Source: an uncultured Verrucomicrobia subdivision 3 bacterium (GTDB lineage: Bacteria > Verrucomicrobiota > Verrucomicrobiae > Limisphaerales > UBA11358). From it: a stretch of 54,536 nucleotides of DNA. Below the pieces are notes generated by a model. The model worked only from the letters and a program-made list of their open reading frames with translations. It was not told the DNA's origin and ran no database searches. The position numbers and the translations under genes were made by a program. The DNA is taken from the NCBI GenBank assembly GCA_903921455.1, contig CAIXPZ010000092.1:1-54536 (forward strand). Direction: 5' to 3'. Below, one piece after another: positions 28,712 to 38,579 of this stretch. The stretch's first letter is position 1, and each line of letters opens with the position of its first letter.

Positions 28712-30382
28712 ATGAATCATCAAACACATCGCATCAATCGCCAACTCAGCCGAATTTCCTGCGCCGTTATATTAGCCGCCAACGCGACACTCTTTTGCAG
28801 TTTCGCCCTGGCCCAAGAACAGCCCAACGACCGCCCGCGCCGACCAGCGGGAGAGGGGCGCGATCGCGAAGGCGGTGGGGGGCGACGCGAAATGCCAGAA
28901 AACAAAACACCCACTTCGCCGAATCCAGGTCAGACCGTCGGCTTGTTTCTCAACACTCCCGAAGCGTTCAACGGCTACACCTTGTTCCCGCCGAAGCACA
29001 ACATGGTCACTTACCTGATGGATAATCAGGGGCAGGTCGTTCACCAGTGGAAGAGCGCTTACGAGCCAGGACAAACCGCCTATCTTCTCCCCAACGGCCA
29101 TCTGTTGCGCGCCGGAATGCTCCGGGTGCAGGGCGGCACGGGTGGCGGCGAAGGCGGACGCATCGAGGAGTTTGATTGGGACGGCAAACTCATTTGGGAA
29201 TTTGACCACGCCACCCGCAATTACCAGTTGCACCACGATCTCAAACCGCTGCCGAATGGCCACGTGCTTGCGCTAATGGTGGAGCGCAAATCCCGTGAGG
29301 AGGCGATTGCGGCCGGTTTCGATCCCGGCCAGATGCGCGATGAGTATTTGGTGCCAGATGCCGTGGTGGAGATTGAACCGATTCTGCCCAAGGGCGGCCG
29401 CATCGTGTGGGAATGGCATGTCTGGGATCACCTCATCCAGAATCGAGATCGCACCAAGGCCAACTACGGCGACGTTACCGCGCATCCGGAGTTGATTGAC
29501 ACCGCGTGCAATGGCCGCGCCACGCCCGCGTTCTGGAACCACATGAACTCGCTCGACTACAATGCGAAGCTCGACCAGATCGCGCTCAGCGTCCGGGGTT
29601 GCAATGAGATTTGGATCATCGACCACAGCACCACGGCCAAGGAAGCCGCTGGCCACATCGGTGGCAAGCAAGGCAAAGGCGGCGACCTCATCTATCGCTG
29701 GGGCAATCCCGCCGCTTACCAGCGCGGCACCGCTGCTGACCGGCAATTGATTCAGCAACACGATGGCGAGTGGATCCCCGATGGTTACCCCGGTGCCGGC
29801 CACCTCATGATTTTCAACAACGGTTACGAGCGCGGCTGGTCCAGCATTGAGGAAATAGTTTTACCACTAGATGCCAATGGTCACTACACTCTAGCGTCGG
29901 GCAACGCCTACGGCCCCGCCAAGCCCATCTGGCATTACGAGGCGAAGAACCGCACCGACTTTTTCTCGTCGGAAATTTCCGGTGCGCATCGCCTGCCCAA
30001 CGGCAACACGCTCATCTGCGCCGGCGTCATCGGCAATCTGTTTGAGGTCACGGCGACTGGTGAAACCGTCTGGCAATATGTGAATCCCATGGTGCGTGGC
30101 GGCATCCTTGCCCAAGGCGAACTTCCCGGCAAAGATATGCGCGGCCACTTATGGAACGCCGTCTTCAAGGTCCATCGTTACGCACCCGATTATCCCGGCT
30201 TGGTTGGGCGCGACCTTACTCCGAAAGGCGTCATCGAATTGCCAGCCTCCGAGAAGGGCAAGACCGGCCTCCACCTCATGACCGAAGCGCAACGCAACGA
30301 TCGCGGTCCGGGTGGTGGTGGTGGTGGGCGTGGCGGACAAGGTGGGAACCGTCCGCCGCGTGACGGCCAACCCCAACGCTAA
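28712..30382 (+). CDS. Exported arylsulfotransferase-family (ASST) protein, type 2
   Basis: A 556-residue exported protein. After a signal peptide ending near SFALA and a charged Gly/Arg/Pro-rich stretch, the propeller begins QTVGLFLNTPEAFNGYTLF. It continues through VVHQWKSAYEPGQTAYLLPNG, RIEEFDWDGKLIWEFDH, IVWEWHVWDHLIQ and FWNHMNSLDYNAKLDQIALS to HRLPNGNTLICAG. These features match the second ASST domain of the giant protein much better than the first. The C-terminus is a low-complexity Gly/Arg tail with long Gly runs. It follows the FGE-like gene by 31 bases, so both are probably cotranscribed. Sulfuryl transfer is inferred from family membership only. Confidence 0.85.
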   Translation: MNHQTHRINRQLSRISCAVILAANATLFCSFALAQEQPNDRPRRPAGEGRDREGGGGRREMPENKTPTSPNPGQTVGLFLNTPEAFNGYTLFPPKHNMVTYLMDNQGQVVHQWKSAYEPGQTAYLLPNGHLLRAGMLRVQGGTGGGEGGRIEEFDWDGKLIWEFDHATRNYQLHHDLKPLPNGHVLALMVERKSREEAIAAGFDPGQMRDEYLVPDAVVEIEPILPKGGRIVWEWHVWDHLIQNRDRTKANYGDVTAHPELIDTACNGRATPAFWNHMNSLDYNAKLDQIALSVRGCNEIWIIDHSTTAKEAAGHIGGKQGKGGDLIYRWGNPAAYQRGTAADRQLIQQHDGEWIPDGYPGAGHLMIFNNGYERGWSSIEEIVLPLDANGHYTLASGNAYGPAKPIWHYEAKNRTDFFSSEISGAHRLPNGNTLICAGVIGNLFEVTATGETVWQYVNPMVRGGILAQGELPGKDMRGHLWNAVFKVHRYAPDYPGLVGRDLTPKGVIELPASEKGKTGLHLMTEAQRNDRGPGGGGGGRGGQGGNRPPRDGQPQR

Positions 30383-30395
30383 AGAGAACACGACT

Positions 30396-32000
30396 ATGAA
30401 ACGCGTCCTAATTCTTTGCGGACTGATCACCACGTCGGCATTCGCCTACGAACGATTGCAGGGTCCGACCGAATTGCTTTTCTGCGACACAAACCAAGCA
30501 CAGCCCGGCTACACATTGTTCGGTGTCGGCAACCGGACTTACCTGCTCGACCTGCAAGGCCGCGTGGCTCACACCTGGCCCGTCGGCACGAATCCGCATT
30601 TGCTGGAAAATGGCAATGTCCTCGACGCGTCGAAGGATGATCCAAGCGGTTTCCAGGGTTTCAAGGAAGTGGACTGGGACGGCCGGACGGTCTGGGAATA
30701 CACTGAGAAGCGCGCGGACTACGCGCCGCATCACGATTGGGTGCGCATCTTCAACAAAAAGCTCAACGCGCCGACCACGCTCTATATTGCGAACAAATCC
30801 ATCTCGTATGATGATGCCGTCGCCGCCGGCGGCGACCCGAAGAAAGTTTCAATGGATGGTGGCCAGATGGACGCCATCGTGGAAGTGGACATGCAGGGTA
30901 ACGTGATTTGGGAATGGTGCTTCTTCGATCACGTCGTGCAGGATTTAGACGCAACGAAACCGAATTATGTAGGCGCAGGAAAAACCATCGCGGATTATCC
31001 CGGCCGCATAAACCTCAACATGCCCGGCAAACCGCTGCGGCGCGACTGGCTCCATTGCAATTCGCTCGATTACAACGCGACGTCGGGCCACCTCGTCATC
31101 AATTCCGTGCAAGGCGAACTTTACGTCATTGACCACGACGGGACTTTTGTTGCCAGCGACGCCAAGGCCAGCATCGCCAGGGCCGCGAGCATAGCGGGGG
31201 ATTTTCTCTATCGTTTCGGCGATCCGGCCCGCTACGCGCAAGGCGATCCGCCACGCGTGCTGGAGAACTGGGATTCGGCAACTTCCGGGCACAAACAGAT
31301 AGGTGGCTCGCACGATGCATCATGGATTCCGCCGGGTCTGCCGGGCGCGGGACACCTCATGGTCTTCAATAACGGCCAATATCTCTACCAGCGCACACCC
31401 GGTTCCTCGGTTTTGGAAATCAACCCGTTCCTCGACGGGAACGCCCGCGACACGGGCAAATATGTCAACCCGCCCGATGCTGGCTACCGGCGCGAATCCT
31501 ACGACCACGACACGCACAATGAGCCACGCCAGATCTCGAAGCAAATCGTCTGGAGCTACCGTTCTTTGAACAACCACGGCATGTTTAGCCACATCGGCTC
31601 CAGTGGCCAGCGCCTTCCGAACGGCAACACCTTCATCTGCTCGGACACTGAGGGCCATTTTTTTGAGGTGACTTCCGATGGCAAACTCGTTTGGGAATAC
31701 ATCAATCCCGTCACGCGCGACGGCGCGGTGAAAACCCTCGGTGATGCATTGCCGATGGTGAACTCCGCCTTCCGCGCTTTTCGCTACACTGCCGATCATC
31801 CCGCCTTCAAAGGCCGCGACCTCACCCCCAATGACACCATCACCGAGCGCGCTGAGAAAGGCATTGATGTCTATCGCAAACGCCCGCCCGGCGATCGGCC
31901 TCAAGGTCAAGGCGGTGGTGGCGATCGTCGCGGCGGCAAAGGTGGACAAGGCGGTGGTCGGGGCCAGGAACGAAATAATCAAAATGGCGACAGGAACTGA
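30396..32000 (+). CDS. Exported arylsulfotransferase-family (ASST) protein, type 1, with Gly/Arg-rich tail
   Basis: A 534-residue exported protein. The start is placed at 30396 (MKRVLILCGLITTSAFA), 13 bases after the upstream stop, because an upstream in-frame ATG would lie in the previous gene and add no signal peptide. The mature protein begins YERLQGPTELLF, like the gene at 13227 and the first domain of the giant protein. It keeps VVQDLD after EWCFFDH, DWLHCNSLDYN, GGSHDASWIPPG, GHLMVFNNGQ and RLPNGNTFICSD. The C-terminus is a Gly/Arg/Asn-rich tail. It is the last intact gene of the run, followed by a sulfatase fragment. Confidence 0.85.
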   Translation: MKRVLILCGLITTSAFAYERLQGPTELLFCDTNQAQPGYTLFGVGNRTYLLDLQGRVAHTWPVGTNPHLLENGNVLDASKDDPSGFQGFKEVDWDGRTVWEYTEKRADYAPHHDWVRIFNKKLNAPTTLYIANKSISYDDAVAAGGDPKKVSMDGGQMDAIVEVDMQGNVIWEWCFFDHVVQDLDATKPNYVGAGKTIADYPGRINLNMPGKPLRRDWLHCNSLDYNATSGHLVINSVQGELYVIDHDGTFVASDAKASIARAASIAGDFLYRFGDPARYAQGDPPRVLENWDSATSGHKQIGGSHDASWIPPGLPGAGHLMVFNNGQYLYQRTPGSSVLEINPFLDGNARDTGKYVNPPDAGYRRESYDHDTHNEPRQISKQIVWSYRSLNNHGMFSHIGSSGQRLPNGNTFICSDTEGHFFEVTSDGKLVWEYINPVTRDGAVKTLGDALPMVNSAFRAFRYTADHPAFKGRDLTPNDTITERAEKGIDVYRKRPPGDRPQGQGGGGDRRGGKGGQGGGRGQERNNQNGDRN

Positions 32001-32053
32001 CACGGGATCAACTCGCCAGTGTGACAAGCATCTCCGCACAATACGAAATATCC

Positions 32054-32152
32054 ATGAAAAGACTGCTCGGTATCCTCAGCGACGCGTGGCTTGCCTCCAA
32101 CGTCATGGCTGCGGAGAAACGCCCCAACTTCATTGTTATGCTTGATTTTTAG
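32054..32152 (+). pseudogene. Truncated N-terminus of a sulfatase
   Basis: A 32-codon frame starts 53 bases after the ASST stop. It encodes a signal-peptide-like segment (MKRLLGILSDAWLASNVMA) followed by AEKRPNFIVMLDF and then TAG. The A-x-(K/R)-RPN-(F/I)-(I/V)-V-x-L-x-D pattern is how exported sulfatases begin, just before their first metal-binding Asp pair. Here reading stops at that point, and the following 80 bases hold no recognisable sulfatase sequence in any frame. The fragment is therefore read as the remnant of a deleted sulfatase gene. It is short, so a chance match cannot be excluded. Confidence 0.55.
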
Positions 32153-32231
32153 GCATGATGTCCAACCTTCGTATTTCATGTTTACTCGGTCCGTTTTACC
32201 GTTAAATTAACCCTTTCAATTTCGCCTTTTC

Positions 32232-32936
32232 ATGGATTGTCACATCAGAGCTTTTGGCGCATGCATGATCGGTGGCTTTCCACACCGACCGGAGGATTCA
32301 TTTTTTTACCAAGCCATCGAGCGGTTAAAGAAACAGAGCGTCCACAAGATCATCACGTCGCAATTCACTTTCGGCGGCTTTCCGGTGACGCGCGTTCCGA
32401 AACATTTAAAACCCCGCTGCCTGGATTTTCATCCGAATATCGTCGTTCTGCAATTTGGGACCAGCGACCTGATAGTTCCACTTCGCCGGCATCATCACCA
32501 CGGCAGCAAGCCGGTGCACAGAAAAGTATCAACCGCAAACCCGGTCTTAACCGACCGGCTGCGTTGGCAGGCTCAAAGCCTCGTCGGCAATGCATTAGGG
32601 CTCGCGCCAGTCACCGACCCAGATGTCTATTTGCAAACCATGGAGCAAATCGTCCGGGCACTTGCGGAACAAAATATCATCCCGGTCGTGCTGTCCCCAT
32701 TTATCTTTGGCGGAAAGCGATCCGATCGGATTGCTCGGGACTGTGCGCTTAAATTAAAGCAACGGATTGAGCAGGTTCCCAAAGCCGTCTTTGTGGATGC
32801 GTATACTGCGCTAAATCAACATCCACGCTCTCGAATGCTATTGCGCGACGGCTCACATTTATCTCTCGAAGGTCAGTTGGTCGTCGCCGACACCCTGTTT
32901 CCACACCTGAAAAAGCTCCTGGATAATCTCGAATAG
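32232..32936 (+). CDS. SGNH-hydrolase-like protein
   Basis: A 234-residue protein without a clear signal peptide. It carries the blocks of an SGNH/GDSL hydrolase in degenerate form: AFGACMIGGFP near residues 7-17 (oxyanion/nucleophile block), VVLQFGTSD near 71-79 (block III, with Thr-Ser in place of x-Asn) and LLRDGSHLSLEGQ near 205-217 (block V with Asp and His). The catalytic nucleophile is not certain because the classical GDS is not present. The surrounding sequence is AT-richer than the ASST genes. The substrate is unknown; a carbohydrate or lipid ester is possible. Confidence 0.65.
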   Translation: MDCHIRAFGACMIGGFPHRPEDSFFYQAIERLKKQSVHKIITSQFTFGGFPVTRVPKHLKPRCLDFHPNIVVLQFGTSDLIVPLRRHHHHGSKPVHRKVSTANPVLTDRLRWQAQSLVGNALGLAPVTDPDVYLQTMEQIVRALAEQNIIPVVLSPFIFGGKRSDRIARDCALKLKQRIEQVPKAVFVDAYTALNQHPRSRMLLRDGSHLSLEGQLVVADTLFPHLKKLLDNLE

Positions 32937-33473
32937 TTCACGTTGCTCAATAGGAAGTTTGTTCGCTGCGCTCAACAATGACGAATCGCGCGGCAATTTC
33001 ACGGTCTCCATTTACGATGATCAGTTCCCGCGCGCGGACGCCGGCGCTCATGCTGGCGGCGGCGGCTGACGCCACCGCGACGCCAGCACCGGCCAGCCTT
33101 CACAGGTTTACGAATGGTTTCTCACGGCTGGCCTTTCGCTGATACGTTCTCCGCAGATTTTCACCGATGGCGAGGAGAGCCCGTTCAGCACGGACTCGGT
33201 CACACTTCCGGCAGCGCGTCCAAAGGCCGCGAGAATTCGTCCGGCCAAGGTTTCAGCATTAGCCCGCGCGACTTCGCCCGGGCCTGCATGGCATCGGCGG
33301 CCTTGATGCGGAAATATTTTTGAAATATCAATAAACACACTGATAAATAAGGGGAATATGTACTTTCAGCGGGTCCGCATTCAATCCTCAAAAATCCGCC
33401 TCAATGGGGTCTGAAAAGTTGTTTATGGCGACCGCTGGCAACAGACTTTCGCCTAAGAACCTGATAAGTCATT
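32937..33473. other. Intergenic region with only short coding-like fragments
   Basis: About 540 bases between an SGNH-like gene and the convergent RND pump gene. Short open frames occur on both strands. A plus-strand stretch around 33245-33323 (FSISPRDFARACMASAALM) faintly recalls a serine-hydrolase motif, but no complete gene, RNA or repeat can be supported. It may be the decayed remains of a gene. Confidence 0.4.
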
Positions 33474-36400
33474 TCACCAAGGCTGGAGGCGGCTAGTTTT
33501 CTCCTTCCGGTTGTTTGCCATAAAGTACAGCAGCGGCACCAGCACCGGCGCGGTGAACATTGAGATCAAGCTGCCCGCCATCAGCGCAATCGCCAGCCCT
33601 TGGAAAATCGGGTCGGTCAGGATTACCGTTGCCCCCGCCACCACCGCCAGCGCCGTCAGCATGATGGGGCGGAACCGGATCATGCCCGCCTCGATCACCG
33701 CCTCTGCCAGAGGGTGGCCCTCTGCCAGCCGCATTTCGATGAAATCCACGAGGATGATCGAATTGCGCACCACAATGCCCGCGCCCGCCATGAAACCGAT
33801 CATCGAGGTAGCCGTGAAAAAGGCATGTAAAATCCCGTGGGCTGGCAAGACGCCAATCAGCGAAAACGGAATCACCACCATTACAATCATCGGCGTGAGG
33901 AACGACTTGAACCAACCGACCATCAAAACGTAAATCAGCAACAGCACGGCGGCGAAAGCCAGGCCGAGATCGCGAAATACTTCAATCGTGATATGCCATT
34001 CACCATCCCATTTCATTGAAGGCTGCTGATCAGAGAACGGCAGGGCTGCATTAAGGATTTTCAACTTCGTTCCATCCCCGCCGAATTCCCGCGTGTCGAG
34101 TTTCGCCAGCGCGTCATTCATTTTCAGAATCGCATACACCGGGCTTTCCACCACGCCCGCCACATCGCCGATGACGTAAGTGACCGGCATGAGATTTTTG
34201 TGATAGATGCTTTTATCAATGATAGTGCGTTTGACCGTCACCAGTTCGCGCAGCGGCACCAGCGGCGCGGCGCTGCCGGCGGTCGCCGGTTCGGGCAGGG
34301 CATTGGCATCGCCGGAGCGCACGCGCAGGGCGAGCAATTCTTCCGGGTTGCTCCGGCTGGCCAGCGGCAGTTGCAGGACGATGTTCACGTCCTCTTTTTC
34401 GCGTGGGACGTGCAGCAAATCCACCGACTCGCCGCCCACGGCAATTTTGAGCGTCTGCGAAATTGTCTCTGCGCTGATGCCATGCAACGCCGCTTTTTCC
34501 TTATCAATCACGAACTCGACTTTCGGCTGATCAGCCTCGATATACCAATCCGTGTCCACGACGCCGGGCGTGTTATGGAAAATATCAATCACCTGTTGCG
34601 CCATCTTCAAACGGTTTTCCTCGGTTGGTCCGTAAATTTCGGCAACCAAGGTCTGCAGCACCGGCGGGCCGGGCGGCACTTCGGCCACGGCAACCCGCGC
34701 GCCGAACTTTGCGGCAATTTCCGTCACGCGCGGACGCACTCGCTTGGCGATGTCGTGGCTCTGCGCCTTGCGTTCGTTTTTCGGCACCAGGTTGATTTGC
34801 ACATCCGCCACGTTCGCGCCCCGGCGCATGAAGTAGTGGCGTACCAGCCCATTGAAGTTGAACGGCGACGCGACGCCGGCATATATCTCGTAATCAGTCA
34901 CTTCCGGCTCCGTGCGGACTGCCGCGGCGATTTCCCGCGCGGCCTGCGCAGTGCGCTCCAGCGAGCTGCCTTCCGGCATGTTCAAGATGATTTGAAATTC
35001 GCTCTTATTGTCGAACGGCAGCATTTTTACCTTCACCCACCCGACATAAACCAGCGCCATTGAAACCAGCAGGAGCACGACCAGGGCCGCGAGAAATTGA
35101 TTGCGCCGTTTCGCGCTGGCAATCAGCGGCGTCATCAGCCCGCGATACATCCGGTCAAAAAGTTTTTCGCCGGCCACCGCATGATCCGGGACGTGACTGT
35201 CAGGGCCCTTGATTTTCTTCCGCCATTGCAAAATGCGGATGGCCGCCCACGGCGTGACGATGAATGAAATCGCCAGCGAGAAAAACATCGCTGCACTTGC
35301 ACCAATCGGAATCGGCCGCATATACGGCCCCATCAACCCGCCGACAAATGCCATCGGCAGCACGGCGGCGATCACCGCGAAGGTCGCGAGAATGGTCGGG
35401 TTGCCGACTTCGCCCACCGCCTCGATCGCCACGGTCATCCGGCTGCGGCCTTTGCTTTCCGGCAGATGAAAATGGCGGACGATGTTTTCCACGACGACGA
35501 TGGCGTCATCCACCAGGATGCCGATGGAAAAAATCAGCGCGAACAGCGTGATGCGATTCAGCGTGAAGCCGTAGAGATAAAACACCAGCAGTGTCAGCGC
35601 CAGCGTCGCCGGAATTGCCAGTGCCACGATCAGTGATTCACGCCAGCCCAGCACGATTAGGATCAGGAACGACACGCTCACCACCGCCAGCAGCATGTGC
35701 CAGAGTAGTTCGTTGGATTTGTCCTCTGCCGTCACGCCGTAATTGCGCGTGACGCTGACTTGGACATCCGCCGGAATGAGGTAGCCCTTCAGTGTGTCCA
35801 CTTTCTTCAAAACCTGCCGGGCCACGGAAATCGCATTCGCGCCGGGCCGCTTGGCAATGGAGATGGTCACGGCTGGTTCATCGGCGGCCAATGTGTTCGC
35901 CGCCCCCGAGCCGAAGAACACATACTGGCTTGGCTCTTCCGCGCCGTCCTTGATGTCCGCCACGTCCCGCAGATAAACCGGCTTGCCGTAATATGCGCCC
36001 ACCACCACGTTGCCCACGTCGTCGGCGGTTTGCAAAAACGCGCCGGTTTCCACGATGATTTCATGGTTGTCGCTGGTCAGGTTGCCGGCGGAATACTGCT
36101 TGTTCGCCCGTTGCAGCAACGGCACCAGGCCGGCGGGCGACAGATTACGTGAAGCCAACCGCACCGGGTCGAGCAGCACCCGCACCTGTCGTTGGGCCCC
36201 GCCGATGAGGGTCGTCTCGGCGACCAGCGGCACCTGCTTCACCGCATCGTCCACTTGTGCGGCGAGCCGCCGCAACGTGAGATGATCGTAATGCGGGCTG
36301 TGAATCGTCAGGGCCAGCATCGGCACATCGTCAATCGTCCGTGCCTTGATGAGCGGCGTGGAAACTCCGTGGGGAATCTTGTCGAAATTTTGCTGCAGCT

Positions 36401-36776
36401 TCTGGTTCAGCTTCACCAGGCTGCTTTCCATGTTTTCTCCAACCTTGAACCGAACGATGACTGTTGACTGTCCTTCACTCGAAGTGGAGTAGATGTATTC
36501 GACGCCGGGAATTTCCCAGAGCAATTTTTCCATCGGACGCGTGGCGCGCTCCTCGACTTCCTTTGCGTGGAAGCCGGGCATGGACACCAACACGTCCACA
36601 ATCGGCACTTTAATCTGCGGCTCCTCCTCGCGCGGCAGCATCACCACGGCAAACACGCCGAGCAGCAAGGATGCGACGACAATGAGCAACGTCAGCTTGG
36701 AATCAATGAATGACTGCGCAATGCGCCCGGCAATGCCCGGCTGCGCGCCGGCTGGATTGTCTTGGCGGGCTTTCAC
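33474..36776 (-). CDS. RND efflux transporter permease (AcrB-type)
   Basis: A 1,100-residue inner-membrane pump, the usual length of the family. The first membrane helix is near residues 27-47 and is followed by [11 protein letters not shown] and the porter domain. The fourth-helix proton relay is present as [16 protein letters not shown] with the Asp pair typical of hydrophobic/amphiphilic-drug pumps rather than metal pumps. The second half repeats the first, ending in a hydrophobic helix bundle. It starts with GTG overlapping the adaptor stop by four bases, so the two are coupled. It should work with the adaptor at 36773-37792 and a TolC-like outer-membrane channel that is not in this window. 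The substrate cannot be predicted. Confidence 0.93.
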   Translation of the reverse strand: MKARQDNPAGAQPGIAGRIAQSFIDSKLTLLIVVASLLLGVFAVVMLPREEEPQIKVPIVDVLVSMPGFHAKEVEERATRPMEKLLWEIPGVEYIYSTSSEGQSTVIVRFKVGENMESSLVKLNQKLQQNFDKIPHGVSTPLIKARTIDDVPMLALTIHSPHYDHLTLRRLAAQVDDAVKQVPLVAETTLIGGAQRQVRVLLDPVRLASRNLSPAGLVPLLQRANKQYSAGNLTSDNHEIIVETGAFLQTADDVGNVVVGAYYGKPVYLRDVADIKDGAEEPSQYVFFGSGAANTLAADEPAVTISIAKRPGANAISVARQVLKKVDTLKGYLIPADVQVSVTRNYGVTAEDKSNELLWHMLLAVVSVSFLILIVLGWRESLIVALAIPATLALTLLVFYLYGFTLNRITLFALIFSIGILVDDAIVVVENIVRHFHLPESKGRSRMTVAIEAVGEVGNPTILATFAVIAAVLPMAFVGGLMGPYMRPIPIGASAAMFFSLAISFIVTPWAAIRILQWRKKIKGPDSHVPDHAVAGEKLFDRMYRGLMTPLIASAKRRNQFLAALVVLLLVSMALVYVGWVKVKMLPFDNKSEFQIILNMPEGSSLERTAQAAREIAAAVRTEPEVTDYEIYAGVASPFNFNGLVRHYFMRRGANVADVQINLVPKNERKAQSHDIAKRVRPRVTEIAAKFGARVAVAEVPPGPPVLQTLVAEIYGPTEENRLKMAQQVIDIFHNTPGVVDTDWYIEADQPKVEFVIDKEKAALHGISAETISQTLKIAVGGESVDLLHVPREKEDVNIVLQLPLASRSNPEELLALRVRSGDANALPEPATAGSAAPLVPLRELVTVKRTIIDKSIYHKNLMPVTYVIGDVAGVVESPVYAILKMNDALAKLDTREFGGDGTKLKILNAALPFSDQQPSMKWDGEWHITIEVFRDLGLAFAAVLLLIYVLMVGWFKSFLTPMIVMVVIPFSLIGVLPAHGILHAFFTATSMIGFMAGAGIVVRNSIILVDFIEMRLAEGHPLAEAVIEAGMIRFRPIMLTALAVVAGATVILTDPIFQGLAIALMAGSLISMFTAPVLVPLLYFMANNRKEKTSRLQPW

Positions 36777-37792
36777 GGTTTGACATTCACAGGTTGTCCG
36801 TCCGCCAGGGCTGAGGCGTTGTCGGTCACCACCTGCTCGCCGGAATTCAAGCCGGAAACCAGCTCGATTTCGTCGCCGATGCGACTTCCAGTTTTGACAA
36901 TGCGCATTTGCGCGTGATTGCCGACGACCACAAAAACCAGTTCCATCTGTCCGCGTTGAATCACGCCGGCAGCGGGAACGCGAATCGCGCTCGCTTCACC
37001 CACCGGAACCGAGACGCGCCCAAACTGCCCGGAACGCAAACCCGTCGCGCCCGGCAAATCCAGTTTCACCAGATAGGTGCGGCTGTTCGGATCCGCCGTG
37101 GGCGACATTTCAGCAACCGTGCCTTCAATTTCGCTGGCCACGGCGGCGATGTGCACGGCAAGTTTGTCGCCGACCTTCACCTTGCCGACGAGCGCCTCGG
37201 ACAAATCCGCTTCCAGCCGCAGGGTTTCCGGGTTCTCCATTTGTAACAGCGGTTTGCCCGGCGCGGCCAGATCGCCCACGTCGGCCAGCTTGCGGGTGAT
37301 GATGCCATCGAACGGCGCGAGGATCAGCGTGTAGCCGGACATGGTCTTCGCTTCCGCCTCGGCTGCCGCCGCCATGCGGAACCGGGATTGCGCGCTGTCA
37401 AATTCCGCCTGTGATAGGATTTTTTGCTGCATCAGGTCCGTGTTGCGTTTCAAGTCGTTCTCGGCCTGCTGCCGCGCGGCGGTCGCTTGATCCAGGCGCG
37501 ACTGGATCTCGTGCGCGTCCACCAGCACGAGCCGCTCTCCGGCCTTCACCAGCTGGCCGGGAACGACCAGCATTTGCTCGATGCGCCCGCTCACTTTCGC
37601 CTCGATGACGGCGCTCAATTTCGGGCGCACCGTGCCGACGACATCCTCGGTGGCGGCGCGTGACTTACGATCGACGGTTTGAGTGCGGACGGCGGCGGAC
37701 GGCAATTCCGTCTGATTTTGTTCCGTTGCCTTATGGCAGCCGGAGAAAAGCGGAATCGCCGCGATGAGGGTTGAAAGCAAAAAGCGTTTCAT
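36773..37792 (-). CDS. RND efflux periplasmic adaptor lipoprotein (MFP)
   Basis: A 339-residue membrane-fusion protein. The start at 37792 ([21 protein letters not shown]) gives a lipoprotein signal with lipobox LFSGC; a longer start would bury it. The order is a barrel-sandwich half ([26 protein letters not shown]), a helical hairpin (about 95-140), the second half ([22 protein letters not shown]) and C-terminal beta-barrel and membrane-proximal parts. This is the standard HlyD/AcrA layout. It is coupled to the RND gene by a four-base overlap and lies downstream of a thioredoxin and a YgaP-like gene. Confidence 0.92.
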   Translation of the reverse strand: MKRFLLSTLIAAIPLFSGCHKATEQNQTELPSAAVRTQTVDRKSRAATEDVVGTVRPKLSAVIEAKVSGRIEQMLVVPGQLVKAGERLVLVDAHEIQSRLDQATAARQQAENDLKRNTDLMQQKILSQAEFDSAQSRFRMAAAAEAEAKTMSGYTLILAPFDGIITRKLADVGDLAAPGKPLLQMENPETLRLEADLSEALVGKVKVGDKLAVHIAAVASEIEGTVAEMSPTADPNSRTYLVKLDLPGATGLRSGQFGRVSVPVGEASAIRVPAAGVIQRGQMELVFVVVGNHAQMRIVKTGSRIGDEIELVSGLNSGEQVVTDNASALADGQPVNVKP

Positions 37793-37809
37793 GGAGTAGC
37801 ACAACTCTG

Positions 37810-38043
37810 TCAGGAACAGCACGAGCTGTCAGACTTTTTCTGGTTGCCATCGCACGAGCCGCCGACACCAACCTTTTTCAACACGATTTCCAGCGGACAG
37901 AAATGCGTGAACGACGATTGCAGCAGGTTGAAGCCCACAAACGCGGTGAACCAGAGCCAGTTCGGGCTGTGGTAATGCGCGAGCAGCAGGCTGATGAGGA
38001 TAAACGTGCCGGCGAACCGGCGGATGAGCATGTGCATTTTCAT
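37810..38043 (-). CDS. Small YgaP-like membrane protein (DUF2892)
   Basis: A 77-residue protein with two hydrophobic segments and the family signature WLWFTAFVGFNLLQSSFTHFCPLEIVLKKVGV, followed by a Cys-rich tail (SCDG...SSCCS). Starting at 38043 (MKMHMLIRRFAG) gives the usual length. A TTG at 38142 overlapping the thioredoxin stop would add 33 residues. The conserved FCP motif matches the membrane part of YgaP-type rhodaneses. It sits between thioredoxin and the efflux adaptor, and a second copy occurs at 51952-52158 beside another thioredoxin and a rhodanese. A role in sulfur or metal-thiol handling is an inference. Confidence 0.8.
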   Translation of the reverse strand: MKMHMLIRRFAGTFILISLLLAHYHSPNWLWFTAFVGFNLLQSSFTHFCPLEIVLKKVGVGGSCDGNQKKSDSSCCS

Positions 38044-38138
38044 ATACTCATACCGAGCCGCCAGCGCCGGAATAGTTACAACCAGTTTGCACCCGGTTTG
38101 GCGGTTCGACTTGCGGCAAAAACGGTAATTGAGAATCG

Positions 38139-38504
38139 TCAAGCGGTGACGTTCAAATTTGCCGCCTTCTCCAGCCAGGCTTTGAACGGGCGGGGCCCGT
38201 AAAACCCTTCGACCTGATCCACCGGTTCGCCGTCGCGAAACACCAGCAGCGTTGGCACGCTGCCGATTTCATATTCACTCGCCAGTGCGGCGGCGGCATC
38301 AATGTTCACCTTGGCGAACTTCACCCTGCCGGCAAATTCGGCGGCGAACTGCTCAAGCAGCGGCGCCAGCATCTGGCATGGCCCGCACCACGGCGCGTAA
38401 AAATCCACCAGCACCGGGCTGGTGGCGCGCAGAACCTCGGTTTCAAAATTAGCGTCCGTTAGTTCGGTGATATTTTTCACGGCAAAATCCATTGTGGCTG
38501 CCAT
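38139..38504 (-). CDS. Thioredoxin
   Basis: A 121-residue cytosolic thioredoxin with VLVDFYAPWCGPCQMLAP, whose WCGPC is the redox-active site, and the cis-Pro region GSVPTLLVF. The start at 38504 (MAATMDFAVKN) is the first ATG after a putative promoter motif at 38523-38536. The first ~25 codons and the upstream region are repeated at 40924-41045, where they form the front of the multihaem cytochrome gene. It heads the group thioredoxin, YgaP-like protein, efflux adaptor and RND pump, and could keep thiols reduced under the stress this group answers. Confidence 0.93.
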   Translation of the reverse strand: MAATMDFAVKNITELTDANFETEVLRATSPVLVDFYAPWCGPCQMLAPLLEQFAAEFAGRVKFAKVNIDAAAALASEYEIGSVPTLLVFRDGEPVDQVEGFYGPRPFKAWLEKAANLNVTA

Positions 38505-38537
38505 TACTGAACCGCGCGGGCCGGAAAAGTTACAAAT
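38413..38537 (-). repeat. Direct repeat copy A: thioredoxin promoter and first codons
   Basis: About 125 bases covering the putative promoter and the 5' coding part of thioredoxin. They align with 40924-41045 in the same orientation. The most conserved blocks are the TTTGTAACTTTTCC element, the CGCGGTTCAGTAAT leader and the codons for FETEVLRATSPVL. Confidence 0.85.
38523..38536 (-). promoter_or_regulatory. TTTGTAACTTTTCC element upstream of thioredoxin
   Basis: It lies 19 bases before the thioredoxin ATG on the coding strand. The GTAAC core followed by a T-run resembles -35 elements of ECF-type sigma factors. Nearly the same element lies upstream of two other minus-strand redox-related genes (41031-41044 and 52201-52214). 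The role is inferred from recurrence only. Confidence 0.45.
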
Positions 38538-38579
38538 CAATTGCTATCCACCCGGTCGGGCTTCGATTCCCGGGATGAA

